From Spirochaetia bacterium (GTDB lineage Bacteria; Spirochaetota; Leptospiria; Turneriellales; JAOUOS01): 64,000 nucleotides of DNA. Below the pieces are notes generated by a model. The model was given only the letters and a program-made list of their open reading frames with translations. It had not been told where the DNA came from and did no database searches. A program made the position numbers and the translations under genes. Below are positions 26,082-34,041 of this stretch, piece by piece; position 1 is the stretch's first letter; every line of letters begins with the position of its first letter. The stretch lies in assembly GCA_029880265.1 (NCBI GenBank), contig JAOUOT010000011.1, positions 50,820-114,819 of the forward strand, in the 5' to 3' direction.

Positions 26082-26800
26082 TAGGAACGGGCCCCGGCTC
26101 TTTAGAGCAGCTGACCCCGGCGGCAAAGAAAGCCATTGAAAATTCAACCGTTGTCGTGGGCTATCAGTTATATATTGAGTTGATTGAGCCCTTGCTTGAA
26201 AATAAAGAGGTGATATCGTCGGGAATGCGGCGCGAAATTGAGCGGTGCGAAACCGCCATAAAATATGCCAGAGAAGGCGAAGTCGTATCGCTAATCAGCA
26301 GCGGCGACCCCGGCATTTACGGCATGGCCGGCCCTGTTTTTGAAATACTGAATGAAGAAAACACAGAAAGCGATCTTGAAGTTGAAATCGTTCCGGGGAT
26401 ATCGGCGGCGCAGGCTGCGGCTTCATTAGCGGGGGCCCCTCTTATGAACGATTATGCGGTTATCAGCTTAAGCGACTTAATGACGCCGTGGGAGGTCATT
26501 GAAAAAAGACTAAAAGCCGCCGCAGAAGGCGATTTTGTTATTGTGCTTTATAACCCTAAAAGCAAAAAAAGAACCGAGCAGATTCTGCGCGCGAAAGAAA
26601 TTATCTTAAATACCCGTTCACAAAGCCTGCCCGTCGCTATTGTTGAAAATGCCTACAGGGAAAATCAGAAAATTGTTCATACCGATATCAATAGTTTTAC
26701 CGGCTGCGAAATAGGCATGCTTTCGGTGGTGATTATAGGCAACAGCCAGACCGTTTTTGAAAAAGGCAAAATGGTAACGGCCCGCGGATATAAAGTCTGA
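26009..26800 (+). CDS. cbiH: cobalt-factor III C17-methyltransferase
   Basis: Tetrapyrrole methylase that methylates C17 and drives ring contraction. The core opens L-Y-I-I-G-T-G-P-G-S-L and continues V-V-V-G-Y-Q-L-Y, I-S-S-G-D-P-G-I-Y-G-M-A and E-I-V-P-G-I-S-A-A-Q-A-A-A-S. I chose the ATG at 26009 because a strong Shine-Dalgarno, AGGAGGG, stands at 25998-26004; the longer frame from 25985 lacks one. The start is therefore inside cbiG. The first 20 residues are a polar extension (M-Q-N-N-T-A-E-N-N-T) that the family lacks. Confidence 0.93.
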   Translation: MQNNTAENNTQRDDDGHRRRKLYIIGTGPGSLEQLTPAAKKAIENSTVVVGYQLYIELIEPLLENKEVISSGMRREIERCETAIKYAREGEVVSLISSGDPGIYGMAGPVFEILNEENTESDLEVEIVPGISAAQAAASLAGAPLMNDYAVISLSDLMTPWEVIEKRLKAAAEGDFVIVLYNPKSKKRTEQILRAKEIILNTRSQSLPVAIVENAYRENQKIVHTDINSFTGCEIGMLSVVIIGNSQTVFEKGKMVTARGYKV

Positions 26801-26802
26801 AA

Positions 26803-27171
26803 ATGAGCGTAAAAAAATATTCCATACCCTCAAGAGAAACAATCATACGAAGAGTAAAAGCCGGGGCATATCTTGCGAAAAAATGCCCTTATCTGCCGTG
26901 TCATGATAATCTCGAAATATGCAACACCTGTTACTGTGTTTTTTACCCCTGCGAAAATAACGAACTCGGCGAATATATTATATCAAGCAAAGGAACCAAA
27001 GTATTTTCTTGCATGCACTGCTCATGGATTCACCAGAAAAGTACGCTTGAAAAAGTAAGAGAGTTTATTTTGTTTTTAGAAAGCAAAAACATAAAACCCG
27101 CAGAAATGAATTCGACTGATTTGTATAAAGAATTTTGCGATTATATCGGTACCGAACGTGATGTTGAATAA
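26803..27171 (+). CDS. Cys-rich small-domain protein of the corrin operon
   Basis: A 122-residue soluble protein with ordered cysteines: C-P-Y-L-P-C-H, then C-N-T-C-Y-C-V-F-Y-P-C, then C-M-H-C-S-W-I-H. This matches the cysteine-rich small domain (the zf-like family, PF04071 as I remember it), which is often found fused or next to cobalamin genes, mainly in archaea and anaerobes, and is assumed to bind metal. It starts two bases after cbiH. A role as a cobalt carrier or as a redox or regulatory metal sensor would fit the place, but no function is established to my knowledge. Confidence 0.75.
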   Translation: MSVKKYSIPSRETIIRRVKAGAYLAKKCPYLPCHDNLEICNTCYCVFYPCENNELGEYIISSKGTKVFSCMHCSWIHQKSTLEKVREFILFLESKNIKPAEMNSTDLYKEFCDYIGTERDVE

Positions 27172-27521
27172 TTCGCTGGTGGATAAGATATTTTTTGCCA
27201 CAGAGTGCACAGAGAACACAGAGAAGAATAGTACCGTTGGTTTCAAGATAAATGGATTACACGAGGCAGGTTCAAGAAAAGCCGCGGAGGCACAGATAAC
27301 GCAGAGAGTATACAAAAGAAAAATGAAAAAAATAAAATAAGGAAGCCAGGAAAAACAGGAGTATGGGTTTCAAAATAAAGGATTACATGAGCTTGGTTAA
27401 TAAGAGTTTATATAGAAAAAACTGAGGTTTCTTTCTATATAAACTCTTTGCTCTATGTGCTCTCTGTGTTCTCTGTGGCACATTTCTTTTAGCCCTATGT
27501 ACAATTTGAAAAATATCAGAA
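27172..27521. repeat. repeat-filled intergenic region before cbiA
   Basis: No gene is visible in these 350 bases. CACAGAG units at a 9-base period run at about 27198-27224 (CCACAGAGTGCACAGAG and on) with a weaker copy at 27285-27306. The reverse-complement run, CTCTATGTGCTCTCTGTG and on, lies at 27451-27480, closing the region as an inverted repeat of about 280 bases. Inside it two diverged direct copies of a 30-base unit start GTTTCAAGATAAATGGATTA (27239) and GTTTCAAAATAAAGGATTA (27367). A perfect 17-base inverted repeat with a 13-base loop spans 27402-27448. Confidence 0.75.
27402..27448. other. perfect 17-bp hairpin
   Basis: AAGAGTTTATATAGAAA at 27402-27418 is exactly matched by its reverse complement at 27432-27448. 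It sits just inside the right-hand CTCTGTG run and might act as a terminator or as the end of the repeat element. The stem is AT-rich and there is no long T tract outside it. Confidence 0.6.
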
Positions 27522-28856
27522 ATGAATGATAATGAAAAAAAAACAGCCTTTTTAATCGCGGCCCCTTCTAGCGGGTGCGGCAAGACAACCATTGCTTTAA
27601 GTTTAATGAACGCCTTGTCAAAACGCGGCCTTAACGTTCAGCCATTTAAGGCGGGCCCCGATTATCTTGATACAATTCATCATCAAAAAGTTTGCGGCGG
27701 GCCGTCTTATAATCTTGATTTAATCATGGCGAAAAAAGCGGTAAAAGAAACTTATCAGCGTTTATTAAAAGAAGCTGACGCGGCCGTTATAGAAGGCGTC
27801 ATGGGTCTTTTTGACGGATACGGTTCAGAGGGCAAAGGCAGTTCGGCTGAGCTGGCCATTTTACTTGATATTCCCGTAATACTGGTTTTAGACGTTTCAA
27901 AAAGCTCAAAAAGCGCAGCCGCAATGCTATACGGTTTTGAAAATTTTGATAAGCGTTTAAAAATTGCGGGCGTAATCTTAAATTTTTTAGGAAGCATAAG
28001 GCATGAGCATTTGGTTGCAGAAGCCGTAAAAAAACACTGCAAAACTGAAATTATAGGCTCGGTGTACAGAGACGAAAATATAAAAATCTCTGAAAGATAC
28101 TTAGGGCTTTCAAGCCGCAAGAGTTTAGATAAAAAACAGCTTGAAAAAGTTGAGTCGCAAATTGATATTGATAAAATACTGTCTCTTTGTGAAATAAAGA
28201 GTTATACAGAAAAACCATCCGCCATAAAAAACAAAAATGTTTTAAGCAAAAAAATTGCCGTAGCTTTTGACGAAGCTTTTTATTTTTATTACCGCGAGAA
28301 TTTTGATATCTTAGAAAATATGGGGGCCAGGCTCGTCTTTTTCAGCCCCCTAAAAGAGAAGTCTCTTCCTGAAAAAATAGACGGTCTTTATATTGGCGGG
28401 GGCTACCCTGAACTTTTTGCCAAAGAACTTTCTGAAAATAAAAATATGCTAAGAGAAATAAGCGGCGCCTCAAAAGACGGTTTGCCTGTTTACGCAGAGT
28501 GCGGCGGATTGATGTATTTAAGCAGCGAACTTCTCGCCGCTGAAAACAAATCATTTCAAATGTGCGGCGTTTTTTCCTTTGTTACGAAAATGCGCGCGAA
28601 GCGACAGGCCCTTGGTTATAGAAAAATTATCGCGGGCAAAAACTCTATATTTCTGCCGACAGGCCAAGAAATATGGGGTCATGAATTTAGGTATTCAGAA
28701 ATTGAAAAAATAAAAGATGTAAAATGCGCCTATAATGTTTATAAAGACGATGAACTTATAAACGATGAGGGTTATATTATGAACAATACTCTCGCTTCGT
28801 ATATACATCTGCATTTTGCGGGAAATCTGGAATTTGTGAAAGGGTTTTTAAAATAG
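27522..28856 (+). CDS. cbiA: cobyrinate a,c-diamide synthase
   Basis: ATP- and glutamine-dependent amidation of the a and c side chains of cobyrinate. N-terminal dethiobiotin-synthetase-like ATPase: A-A-P-S-S-G-C-G-K-T-T-I-A, with K-A-G-P-D-Y-L-D. C-terminal class I glutaminase: G-L-Y-I-G-G-G-Y-P-E, the nucleophile in Y-A-E-C-G-G-L-M-Y-L, and a late H-L-H-F. Length 444 residues. It is separated from the rest of the operon by the repeat-filled gap but keeps the same direction, so it may need its own promoter. Confidence 0.96.
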   Translation: MNDNEKKTAFLIAAPSSGCGKTTIALSLMNALSKRGLNVQPFKAGPDYLDTIHHQKVCGGPSYNLDLIMAKKAVKETYQRLLKEADAAVIEGVMGLFDGYGSEGKGSSAELAILLDIPVILVLDVSKSSKSAAAMLYGFENFDKRLKIAGVILNFLGSIRHEHLVAEAVKKHCKTEIIGSVYRDENIKISERYLGLSSRKSLDKKQLEKVESQIDIDKILSLCEIKSYTEKPSAIKNKNVLSKKIAVAFDEAFYFYYRENFDILENMGARLVFFSPLKEKSLPEKIDGLYIGGGYPELFAKELSENKNMLREISGASKDGLPVYAECGGLMYLSSELLAAENKSFQMCGVFSFVTKMRAKRQALGYRKIIAGKNSIFLPTGQEIWGHEFRYSEIEKIKDVKCAYNVYKDDELINDEGYIMNNTLASYIHLHFAGNLEFVKGFLK

Positions 28857-28946
28857 GATATATTATGAAAAAATAAATTATAAAGACAGCATTAGAAACT
28901 CAAAATAAAAATGGCCGCCCTGTTTAAAAACTTTATTTTGGCTTAT

Positions 28947-30050
28947 ATGGCACTACAATGCGGCATTGTCGGTCTGCCTAACGTAGGCAAGTCGACCATA
29001 TTTAACGCTCTTACAAAATCTCACGGGGCCGAGGCGGCAAACTACCCTTTTTGCACCATTGAACCAAACGTGGGTATTGTCGAAGTTCCAGACGAACGTT
29101 TCGCGAAAATAAGCGAAATGGTTAAGCCGCAAAAAGAAATTCCGGCCGCTATGGAGCTTGTCGATATTGCCGGTCTCGTTAAAGGCGCCTCAAAGGGAGA
29201 AGGTCTCGGCAATAAGTTTTTATCTCATATCAGACAGGTTGACGCTATCATGCATATTGTACGCTGTTTTGAAGACGAAAACGTCACGCATGTTTCGGGC
29301 AAACCGGCCCCTAAAGACGACATTGAAACCATTGAATTAGAGCTTATCTTAGCCGACTTGGAACAGGCCGAAAAAAAACACGCCTCTTTGATAAAAAAAA
29401 CGAAATCGGGCGATAAAGAAGCTATTAAATTATGCGAGATTCTTGATAAACTTATCGCCATTTTAAGCAATCAGAAACCGGCCATCTCGGCGGGCCTGAC
29501 CGAAACCGAACTTTTAAATATTAAAGAATTTGCTTTTCTTACCTTAAAGCCCGTTCTTTTTGTATGCAATTTATCAGAAAGCGATATTGAAAACTACGAA
29601 TCAAACGCCTATTTTAAAGAAGTCATGGCCGAGGCCAAAATAAGAAACAGCGAGGCTATTGCCGTCTCGGGAAAAATCGAGGCCGAGCTTGCCGAACTTT
29701 CAACCGAAGAAGAAAAAGAATTCTTAAACGATCTTGGCATTACGGAACCCGGCTTAAATAAAGTTATTAGAGCCGCTTATAAACTTTTAGGCTACCGCAC
29801 TTACTTTACGGCGGGCGAAAAAGAAGTTAGAGCATGGAACATCACCGCCGGAATGCTGGCCCCTGAGGCAGCCGGCGTCATACACACCGATTTTGAACAC
29901 GGCTTTATAAGGGCCGAAGTCACTTCATATGATGATTTTATCGCCTGCGGCGGATTAAAACCGGCTAAAGAAGCGGGCAAGATGCGTCTTGAAGGCAAAG
30001 AATACGAGGTTCAAGACGGCGATATTGTTTATTTCAGATTTAATGTTTAG
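28947..30050 (+). CDS. ychF: redox-regulated ATPase YchF
   Basis: Obg-related P-loop protein that binds ATP and ribosomes. [12 protein letters not shown] (6-17) is the P loop; D-I-A-G-L-V is G3; the G4 position reads N-L-S-E instead of N-K-x-D, the reason the family prefers ATP. A C-terminal TGS-like domain follows. I chose the ATG at 28947 (M-A-L-Q-C-G-I-V), which gives 367 residues, close to the family's 363; the frame from 28911 adds 12 residues not seen in relatives. No Shine-Dalgarno before either start. Confidence 0.96.
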   Translation: MALQCGIVGLPNVGKSTIFNALTKSHGAEAANYPFCTIEPNVGIVEVPDERFAKISEMVKPQKEIPAAMELVDIAGLVKGASKGEGLGNKFLSHIRQVDAIMHIVRCFEDENVTHVSGKPAPKDDIETIELELILADLEQAEKKHASLIKKTKSGDKEAIKLCEILDKLIAILSNQKPAISAGLTETELLNIKEFAFLTLKPVLFVCNLSESDIENYESNAYFKEVMAEAKIRNSEAIAVSGKIEAELAELSTEEEKEFLNDLGITEPGLNKVIRAAYKLLGYRTYFTAGEKEVRAWNITAGMLAPEAAGVIHTDFEHGFIRAEVTSYDDFIACGGLKPAKEAGKMRLEGKEYEVQDGDIVYFRFNV

Positions 30051-30051
30051 C

Positions 30052-31632
30052 TTATTCTGCAAAGTTATAATCAATCTTCCACTCGTGAAAATCTAGGCCC
30101 ATCGGATAAACTTTGGCCTGAAATCTTTTGTGAACAGACGCAAGATTATAGCCGCTGTAAAGAAACGTATAGGGCTGATTTTCATAAAGTATTTCATGCA
30201 CGCGATGATACATCTTATTTCTTTTTTCTTCGTTAAACTCAAGGCGGGCCCTTTCTATCAGATCGTCAAGCTCTTTGTCTGCGAAAGAAGTGAAGTTATG
30301 ACCCGCCTTTATGTTGCTGCTGTGCCATAACTGATAAGGGTCAGACTCGATGCCCTGGCTCCACCCTAGCATGGCGGCGTGAAAATCTCTTTTATTCAGC
30401 TTGGCTACCATGGCCTGAAACTCAATTGAGCGGGCGTTTATTTGAACGCCGTGTTTTCTCATGTCTTCTTTGACGACGCTTATAAACCTTTCGTAAAAAT
30501 CTTGAGATCCGGCGGGTATCATGATTTCAAACTCTAACGGTTTGCCGTCTTTATCGAGTATTCCGTCTTTATCGGTATCTTTAAAACCGGCCTTTTTTAA
30601 TAGTTCAAGAGCCTTCGCCGGATCATATGTTCGCGGTTTAAGCTTCTTGTTATACTGCCTGCTTTCTATCCAGAAAGGGCCGGTGGTTATTTTGGCGAGA
30701 TCATATAAAATTGTTTTTTGAATTTTTTCTCTGTCAATAAGATATGTTAGCGCCAACCGCACATTTTTATCTTCAAAAGGAAACCGCTTTGTATTGTAGC
30801 CAAGGTAGCGATACCCTCTCGATATATATTTAAATTTATTAAAATACTTATCAAAACTCTTTTTATTTGCCTGTTTTATCCACTGAAAAGGAGTTAAATT
30901 TAAATAATCGATATCGCGTTTCTGCAAAGCCTGAAAAGCAATCGCTCCGTTTTGAATGATTATATATTCAAGCTTTTTAATTTCAGGTTTTTTGCCCCAG
31001 TAATTTTCGTTTTGTTTTAAGGATATTCTTTCTCTGGCGTTCCACTTTTCAAAAACAAAAGGGCCGGTGCCTATAGGATTTTTATGGTTATATTCATTTT
31101 TAACAAAATCGACTTTTGAAAAGATATGTTCGGGCAGAATTTCAAAACCGCCCAAAAGCTCAAGCATCATAAAATATGGCTGTTTCATGGTAAAGACAAC
31201 CGTATAATCGTCGGGCGCAGAAATTGATTTTACGTCTTGATAATAACCCTTAGAAAAAGGATTCGGCGTATTCGGATCCATAAGTTTATTGTACGTAAAA
31301 ACAACGTCTTTTGAAGTAAGAAAAGCTCCGTCATGAAACTTTACGTTTTTTCGCAAATAAAATGTATATTTCATGTGATCTTTTGATACCTTCCAACTTT
31401 CTGCCAAAAGACCTTTAAGCTTTAATGTCTCATAATCTCTTTCGATTAGAGCCTCGTATATTTTACCGGCCACTGTACTTGAATAGGCGTCTTGAGCCAG
31501 CAGAGGATTTAATATTTCAGGATCGTTTGAAAGATGCAATACCAGGGTATCTGGTTTTTTTTGCAAAAAAGACGGCTTGCCGCAAAAGAAAAAAAATGTC
31601 AGGGTTCCTATGATTGCTATATACTTTTTCAT
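30052..31632 (-). CDS. peptide/nickel ABC transporter substrate-binding lipoprotein (family 5)
   Basis: Periplasmic solute receptor of an Opp/Dpp-type importer. Signal M-K-K-Y-I-A-I-I-G-T-L with lipobox T-F-F-F-F-C-G puts the lipidated Cys at residue 17. Family 5 marks include L-L-A-Q-D-A-Y-S-S-T-V near the start, V-F-T-Y-N-K-L-M-D, N-P-I-G-T-G-P-F-V-F and R-L-A-L-T-Y-L-I-D-R. Length 526, normal. One base from the end of ychF, convergent. No permease genes are adjacent. Confidence 0.92.
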   Translation of the reverse strand: MKKYIAIIGTLTFFFFCGKPSFLQKKPDTLVLHLSNDPEILNPLLAQDAYSSTVAGKIYEALIERDYETLKLKGLLAESWKVSKDHMKYTFYLRKNVKFHDGAFLTSKDVVFTYNKLMDPNTPNPFSKGYYQDVKSISAPDDYTVVFTMKQPYFMMLELLGGFEILPEHIFSKVDFVKNEYNHKNPIGTGPFVFEKWNARERISLKQNENYWGKKPEIKKLEYIIIQNGAIAFQALQKRDIDYLNLTPFQWIKQANKKSFDKYFNKFKYISRGYRYLGYNTKRFPFEDKNVRLALTYLIDREKIQKTILYDLAKITTGPFWIESRQYNKKLKPRTYDPAKALELLKKAGFKDTDKDGILDKDGKPLEFEIMIPAGSQDFYERFISVVKEDMRKHGVQINARSIEFQAMVAKLNKRDFHAAMLGWSQGIESDPYQLWHSSNIKAGHNFTSFADKELDDLIERARLEFNEEKRNKMYHRVHEILYENQPYTFLYSGYNLASVHKRFQAKVYPMGLDFHEWKIDYNFAE

Positions 31633-31821
31633 ATCTGGTCAAAGTAAATAAAATTTTAGGCTTGTAAAGATATAATGCATGATAACCTCCTCAAAACGGA
31701 TTTTTCTCGTTTTTTTAAGGGCCGCTTGCAAAGTAAAAAGAGGCAAATGTATTATTTAGCATTTGCATTCTTTATGATTGACACCGTGTTTTTAACTTCA
31801 AATCTGCCAAAATACTTAGTT
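31633..31821. promoter_or_regulatory. intergenic region with candidate tRNA promoter
   Basis: TTGACA at 31778-31783 matches the -35 consensus on the plus strand, but the -10 position is weak (AATCTG at a 17-base spacer). It would serve the six tRNA genes starting at 31822. The left part must also contain the minus-strand promoter of the binding lipoprotein. Confidence 0.35.
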
Positions 31822-31893
31822 CGGGATGTAGCGCAGCGGTAGCGCACCTGTTTTGGGAACAGGGGGTCGCTGGTTCAAATCCAGTCATCCCGA
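31822..31893 (+). tRNA. tRNA-Pro (TGG)
   Basis: Acceptor CGGGATG pairs with CATCCCG; anticodon stem CCTGT/ACAGG holds loop TTTGGGA, anticodon TGG at 31854-31856. GGTTCAAATCC forms the T loop. Discriminator A; no CCA encoded. Confidence 0.97.
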
Positions 31894-31899
31894 AATTTT

Positions 31900-31973
<74 letters not shown>

Positions 31974-31988
31974 AGTTGTATTAGACAT

Positions 31989-32062
31989 GGTGAGTGTAGC
32001 TCAGTTGGCAGAGCTCAGGATTGTGATTCCTGCGGTCGCGGGTTCGACCCCCGTCGCTCACC
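31989..32062 (+). tRNA. tRNA-His (GTG)
   Basis: Acceptor GTGAGTG pairs with CGCTCAC with one G-T pair, with the extra 5' G (31989) opposite C73 that marks tRNA-His. Anticodon stem CAGGA/TCCTG, anticodon GTG at 32023-32025. Confidence 0.97.
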
Positions 32063-32108
32063 CATTTTTTTTTGAAAAAGATAAAAGGACGCCGATAAAC
32101 AAGAAAAA

Positions 32109-32182
32109 GCGCCCGTAGCTCAGCTGGATAGAGCATCGGACTTCGAATCCGTGTGCCGGGGGTTCGAATCCCTCCGGGCGCG
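32109..32182 (+). tRNA. tRNA-Arg (TCG)
   Basis: Acceptor GCGCCCG pairs with CGGGCGC; loop CTTCGAA gives anticodon TCG at 32143-32145. The outermost anticodon-stem pair (27-43) is a T-T mismatch. Discriminator G; no CCA encoded. Confidence 0.95.
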
Positions 32183-32256
32183 AATTTCTTTATTGAATTT
32201 GCTGTACACGTCAAATTCAATTGAAAAATAGGCTTTCTAAATAAGTTGACGAAGCA

Positions 32257-32338
32257 GCGAGCGTGGTGGAACTGGTAGACACGCAAGATTTAGGTTCTTG
32301 TGTCGCAAGGCGTGGGGGTTCAAGTCCCTCCGCTCGCA
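32257..32338 (+). tRNA. tRNA-Leu (TAG)
   Basis: Class II tRNA with long variable arm, 82 bases. Acceptor GCGAGCG pairs with CGCTCGC; anticodon stem CAAGA/TCTTG, anticodon TAG at 32291-32293. Discriminator A; no CCA encoded. Confidence 0.97.
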
Positions 32339-32342
32339 AAAA

Positions 32343-32415
<73 letters not shown>

Positions 32416-32427
32416 CATTTTTTTTAA

Positions 32428-33906
32428 GTGAAAAATGCCAATAACGCGCGATTTTTAATTCTCATAATATTTCTAATTTTCTTTCAATGTAAAGAAAAAC
32501 CCCGCACAGAAAGTACATCCGCTTTATATAAATTTGCTCTAAGAGACAGTCTTCAATCAGAAGACCCTACTTTCAGCGTAGAGACAACTTCGGGCATTGT
32601 ATTGAGTCTTTTGCATAAAAATCTTTATAAAACGCAAATCGACGGAAAAATTACAAACGAACTTACCTCCGAAGAATATGCAAATAAAAACATTCTTTAT
32701 CTTAAAATAAAAAAAGGGATACTATTTAACAAACCCTGCGAGGTCGAACTTACGGCTGAAGACATTGAATTTTCGTTAAACCGTCTCATGAATTCAAACA
32801 GGCAAAGCTGGGTCTTAGAGGGCATAAACAAAATCACGGCAAGAGAGCCTTTTTTGTTAGAAATTGAGCCTTTCTTAAACGATAAAATAGATTTTGAAAA
32901 ATGGCGCAAAAGTATCTGGCCCGATATCAAAGCGCGGATGACCCTGCCGCAAGCGGCCGTATATTCAAAAAAATGTTACGAAGAAAAAAATATTTTTACG
33001 GGAGCGTCTCAATTTTTCTTAAGTCAAAACAATTCGCAGTTTATTAAAATAAAAACAAGAGACAATAAATTAATTTTAAAATACGACATACTGCCCGACG
33101 AATCTGGCCGATGGTTTTATTTCAGAAGAGGAATGCTTGACGTTTACGAAGCAGGCGGCATTTTCAGGGACTATAGTTACGACGACGAAAAGTTTGAAAA
33201 AAAAGACGTCGAAACCCTTCTTGTTTTCTATGCTGCCGTTACTCTGCCCGACGATAAAAATTCCATTTTACATGACGTAAAGTTTAGACAAGCCCTAAAC
33301 TACAGGCTAAACAGAAAAGCTTTGACCGAAAAAGTTTTAAAAGGAGCCTATAAATCTGCAGATTATCCCGTGCCCGATTTGCTAGGCGAACCTCCCGGGG
33401 CTTATTATCATTTTAACGAAAATTATAAATATGACGCCAAATATAAAAAAGATGAAACTGTTTTTATTTACTCGCCTTCTGACAGAGAAAGACAAACTGT
33501 AGGTCTCATTTTGCGCGATCTCATTGAAAAACTTGGAATTAAGGCTAAGCTTAAGATATTTGACTTTCCCACTATATTGCGCTTTAATAACCAGCGAAAA
33601 CCGGGAATTTACCTGCTAAAATGGGTCGCCGATTATCCGCATGCTAATAATTTTCTGGTTCCGTTATTTCATTCAAAAAACGCGGGAAGTCTGGGCAACC
33701 GCGCATACTTAAAAGATAAAGAAATCGACTCTCTTTTAGATAATATCTGGCAAAGCCCCGGTAACATAAAAAAAGTTCAAAAGAAAATTCAAGAAAAGGC
33801 GCCGTGGATTTTTATCGGCTTTGGCAAGCAACGTTACTTTATAAATAAAAATAAGAAAATTAAAATTCCGGCCATTTATACCGCATGGGGCGAAGACGCT
33901 TTTTAA
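32428..33906 (+). CDS. family 5 extracellular solute-binding lipoprotein, divergent
   Basis: A 492-residue binding protein of the Opp/Dpp type, more diverged than the one at 30052. It starts at GTG (32428), and the signal runs F-L-I-L-I-I-F-L-I-F-F-Q-C with the Cys lipidated. Family pattern seen in V-E-L-T-A-E-D-I-E-F-S-L-N-R-L-M, F-R-Q-A-L-N-Y-R-L-N-R-K and late D-Y-P-H-A-N-N-F. No Shine-Dalgarno is visible; the start lies 12 bases beyond tRNA-Gly, so its message probably comes from the tRNA transcript. The 132 bases after it show no gene. Confidence 0.82.
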   Translation: MKNANNARFLILIIFLIFFQCKEKPRTESTSALYKFALRDSLQSEDPTFSVETTSGIVLSLLHKNLYKTQIDGKITNELTSEEYANKNILYLKIKKGILFNKPCEVELTAEDIEFSLNRLMNSNRQSWVLEGINKITAREPFLLEIEPFLNDKIDFEKWRKSIWPDIKARMTLPQAAVYSKKCYEEKNIFTGASQFFLSQNNSQFIKIKTRDNKLILKYDILPDESGRWFYFRRGMLDVYEAGGIFRDYSYDDEKFEKKDVETLLVFYAAVTLPDDKNSILHDVKFRQALNYRLNRKALTEKVLKGAYKSADYPVPDLLGEPPGAYYHFNENYKYDAKYKKDETVFIYSPSDRERQTVGLILRDLIEKLGIKAKLKIFDFPTILRFNNQRKPGIYLLKWVADYPHANNFLVPLFHSKNAGSLGNRAYLKDKEIDSLLDNIWQSPGNIKKVQKKIQEKAPWIFIGFGKQRYFINKNKKIKIPAIYTAWGEDAF

Positions 33907-34041
33907 TATTTGAGAAAAATAATTAGGGGCAGACAAAATGGGCGTTGAAAGCCAATTTTACCGCAAATCGCAAGCTGTCAAAGAAATAAGATTTTTTTAA
34001 TCGTTGACAAGGCAAATCTGTCTTTAATCAACTCATATTTG

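Noticed and set aside
28911..28946. Longer start for ychF
   Set aside because: The extra 12 residues precede the conserved M-A-L-x-C-G-I-V opening and have no ribosome site.
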